Below the pieces are notes generated by a model, which was not told the DNA's origin, made no database searches, and was given only the letters and a program-made list of their open reading frames with translations. A DNA stretch of 21,678 nucleotides from UBA724 sp049596815 (lineage in GTDB: Bacteria; Bacteroidota; Bacteroidia; Flavobacteriales; Flavobacteriaceae). The DNA is taken from positions 1 to 21,678 of the forward strand of contig JBMYLY010000024.1 of the NCBI GenBank assembly GCA_049596815.1. The letters are read 5' to 3'. Positions within the stretch are counted from its first letter, which is position 1. Every line of letters begins with the position of its first letter. Made by a program: the position numbers and the translations under genes. Of this stretch, positions 21,289 to 21,678 are shown piece after piece.

Positions 21289-21678
21289 TTAGGAGTTGTA
21301 ATATCTGCTATCCCAGATGGCTCTGTTAAAGTTCTTGCCCAAAGCAAACGCATAGTAGATAGCAACAGCAGCTATGGATTTAAAAACAAACAGAAATATC
21401 AAAAGGAAATCAGACAGGGTAGGGTTGGGGTTAAATAAATGAAGCGGCATGACCCATGTTATCGCTAAACTCACAAGCAATAAGGAAATACACATGGTAA
21501 TGATGTTCTTAAAAGGCCATACGAAAGCTTTTCTCAAAGGACTCATGTCATTGCCCCATTTGTGAATCAGATAGTAATAATCATTCCCCATGGGCGCAAA
21601 GAGCAAGGGATCATCCGCACTGTCTAGTTTAAATAGTTTGGAAGGTGCCATGATTTTTAATTGGTCCAACTGGGTGTT
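21289..21678 (-). CDS. Two-helix membrane protein, 5' end probably outside the window
   Basis: An unrecognised protein whose reading frame is open to the window edge (130 codons). Internal starts exist (TTG at 21669, ATG at 21651), but the frame has no stop before the edge, so the true N terminus may lie beyond. A soluble stretch containing LFAPMGNDYYYLIHKWGNDMSP precedes two hydrophobic segments, about residues 60-78 (TMCISLLLVSLAITWVM) and 90-112 (LLIFLFVFKSIAAVAIYYAF) counted from the TTG. The protein ends in NRAIWDSRYYNS. The HKWGND motif is reminiscent of conserved flavobacterial hypotheticals, but I cannot name a family. DUF2007 follows two bases downstream. Confidence 0.7.
   Translation of the reverse strand, partial: NTQLDQLKIMAPSKLFKLDSADDPLLFAPMGNDYYYLIHKWGNDMSPLRKAFVWPFKNIITMCISLLLVSLAITWVMPLHLFNPNPTLSDFLLIFLFVFKSIAAVAIYYAFALGKNFNRAIWDSRYYNS

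Noticed and set aside
1..21678. Defence system, prophage, transposon, CRISPR array or biosynthetic cluster
   Set aside because: Every long frame is accounted for by housekeeping or envelope genes; no recombinase, direct-repeat array, terminal inverted repeat or change in codon style was seen.

Overview
This window looks like an ordinary chromosomal housekeeping segment from a member of the Bacteroidota, most likely Flavobacteriia. Three signs point there. The proteins have the Bacteroidota form throughout (long PurC, 857-residue ClpB, ABC-F protein with a degenerate second ATP site, lipoprotein-type glutaminyl cyclase). Gene starts lack Shine-Dalgarno sequences. Several starts are preceded by the phylum's -7 box, TAnnTTTG. 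I see no mobile element, CRISPR array, phage gene, rRNA or tRNA. Coding density is very high and no stretch over 300 bases lacks a gene. The longest gap is the 206-base clpB/glyA divergent region, and bases 1-87 hold nothing I can identify.

Layout. (1) 88-2928: a SAM hydroxide adenosyltransferase gene (minus) diverges from phoH-purC (plus); both first genes appear to start with TTG. (2) 2925-9306, minus strand: a Gfo/Idh/MocA oxidoreductase, DUF1015, YggS and an exonuclease/GIY-YIG fusion form a tight operon. After a 107-base gap come miaA and a secreted alpha/beta-hydrolase lipoprotein. (3) 9377-13711: pcm (plus) faces a flavodoxin-fold NAD(P)H oxidoreductase, smpB and clpB (minus). (4) 13918-17722: glyA (plus) faces a coupled pair of envelope lipoproteins, a glutaminyl-peptide cyclotransferase and a beta-helix protein. 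(5) 17795-21080, plus strand: the small SRP RNA, an SDR oxidoreductase, a TalC-type transaldolase ending in a textbook terminator, and an ABC-F ATPase. (6) 21077-21678, minus strand: a DUF2007 protein and a two-helix membrane protein running off the window.

Functional themes are RNA and protein quality control (SRP RNA, SmpB, ClpB, MiaA, ABC-F, Pcm), one-carbon, purine and PLP metabolism (GlyA, PurC, YggS), and envelope lipoproteins. I found no new multi-gene system. The points most worth following up are the four-cysteine, UvrC-like cluster motif in the exonuclease/GIY-YIG fusion, the one-good-one-degenerate ATP-site pattern of the ABC-F protein, a consistent promoter geometry that predicts leaderless smpB and oxidoreductase mRNAs, and repeat elements upstream of clpB.
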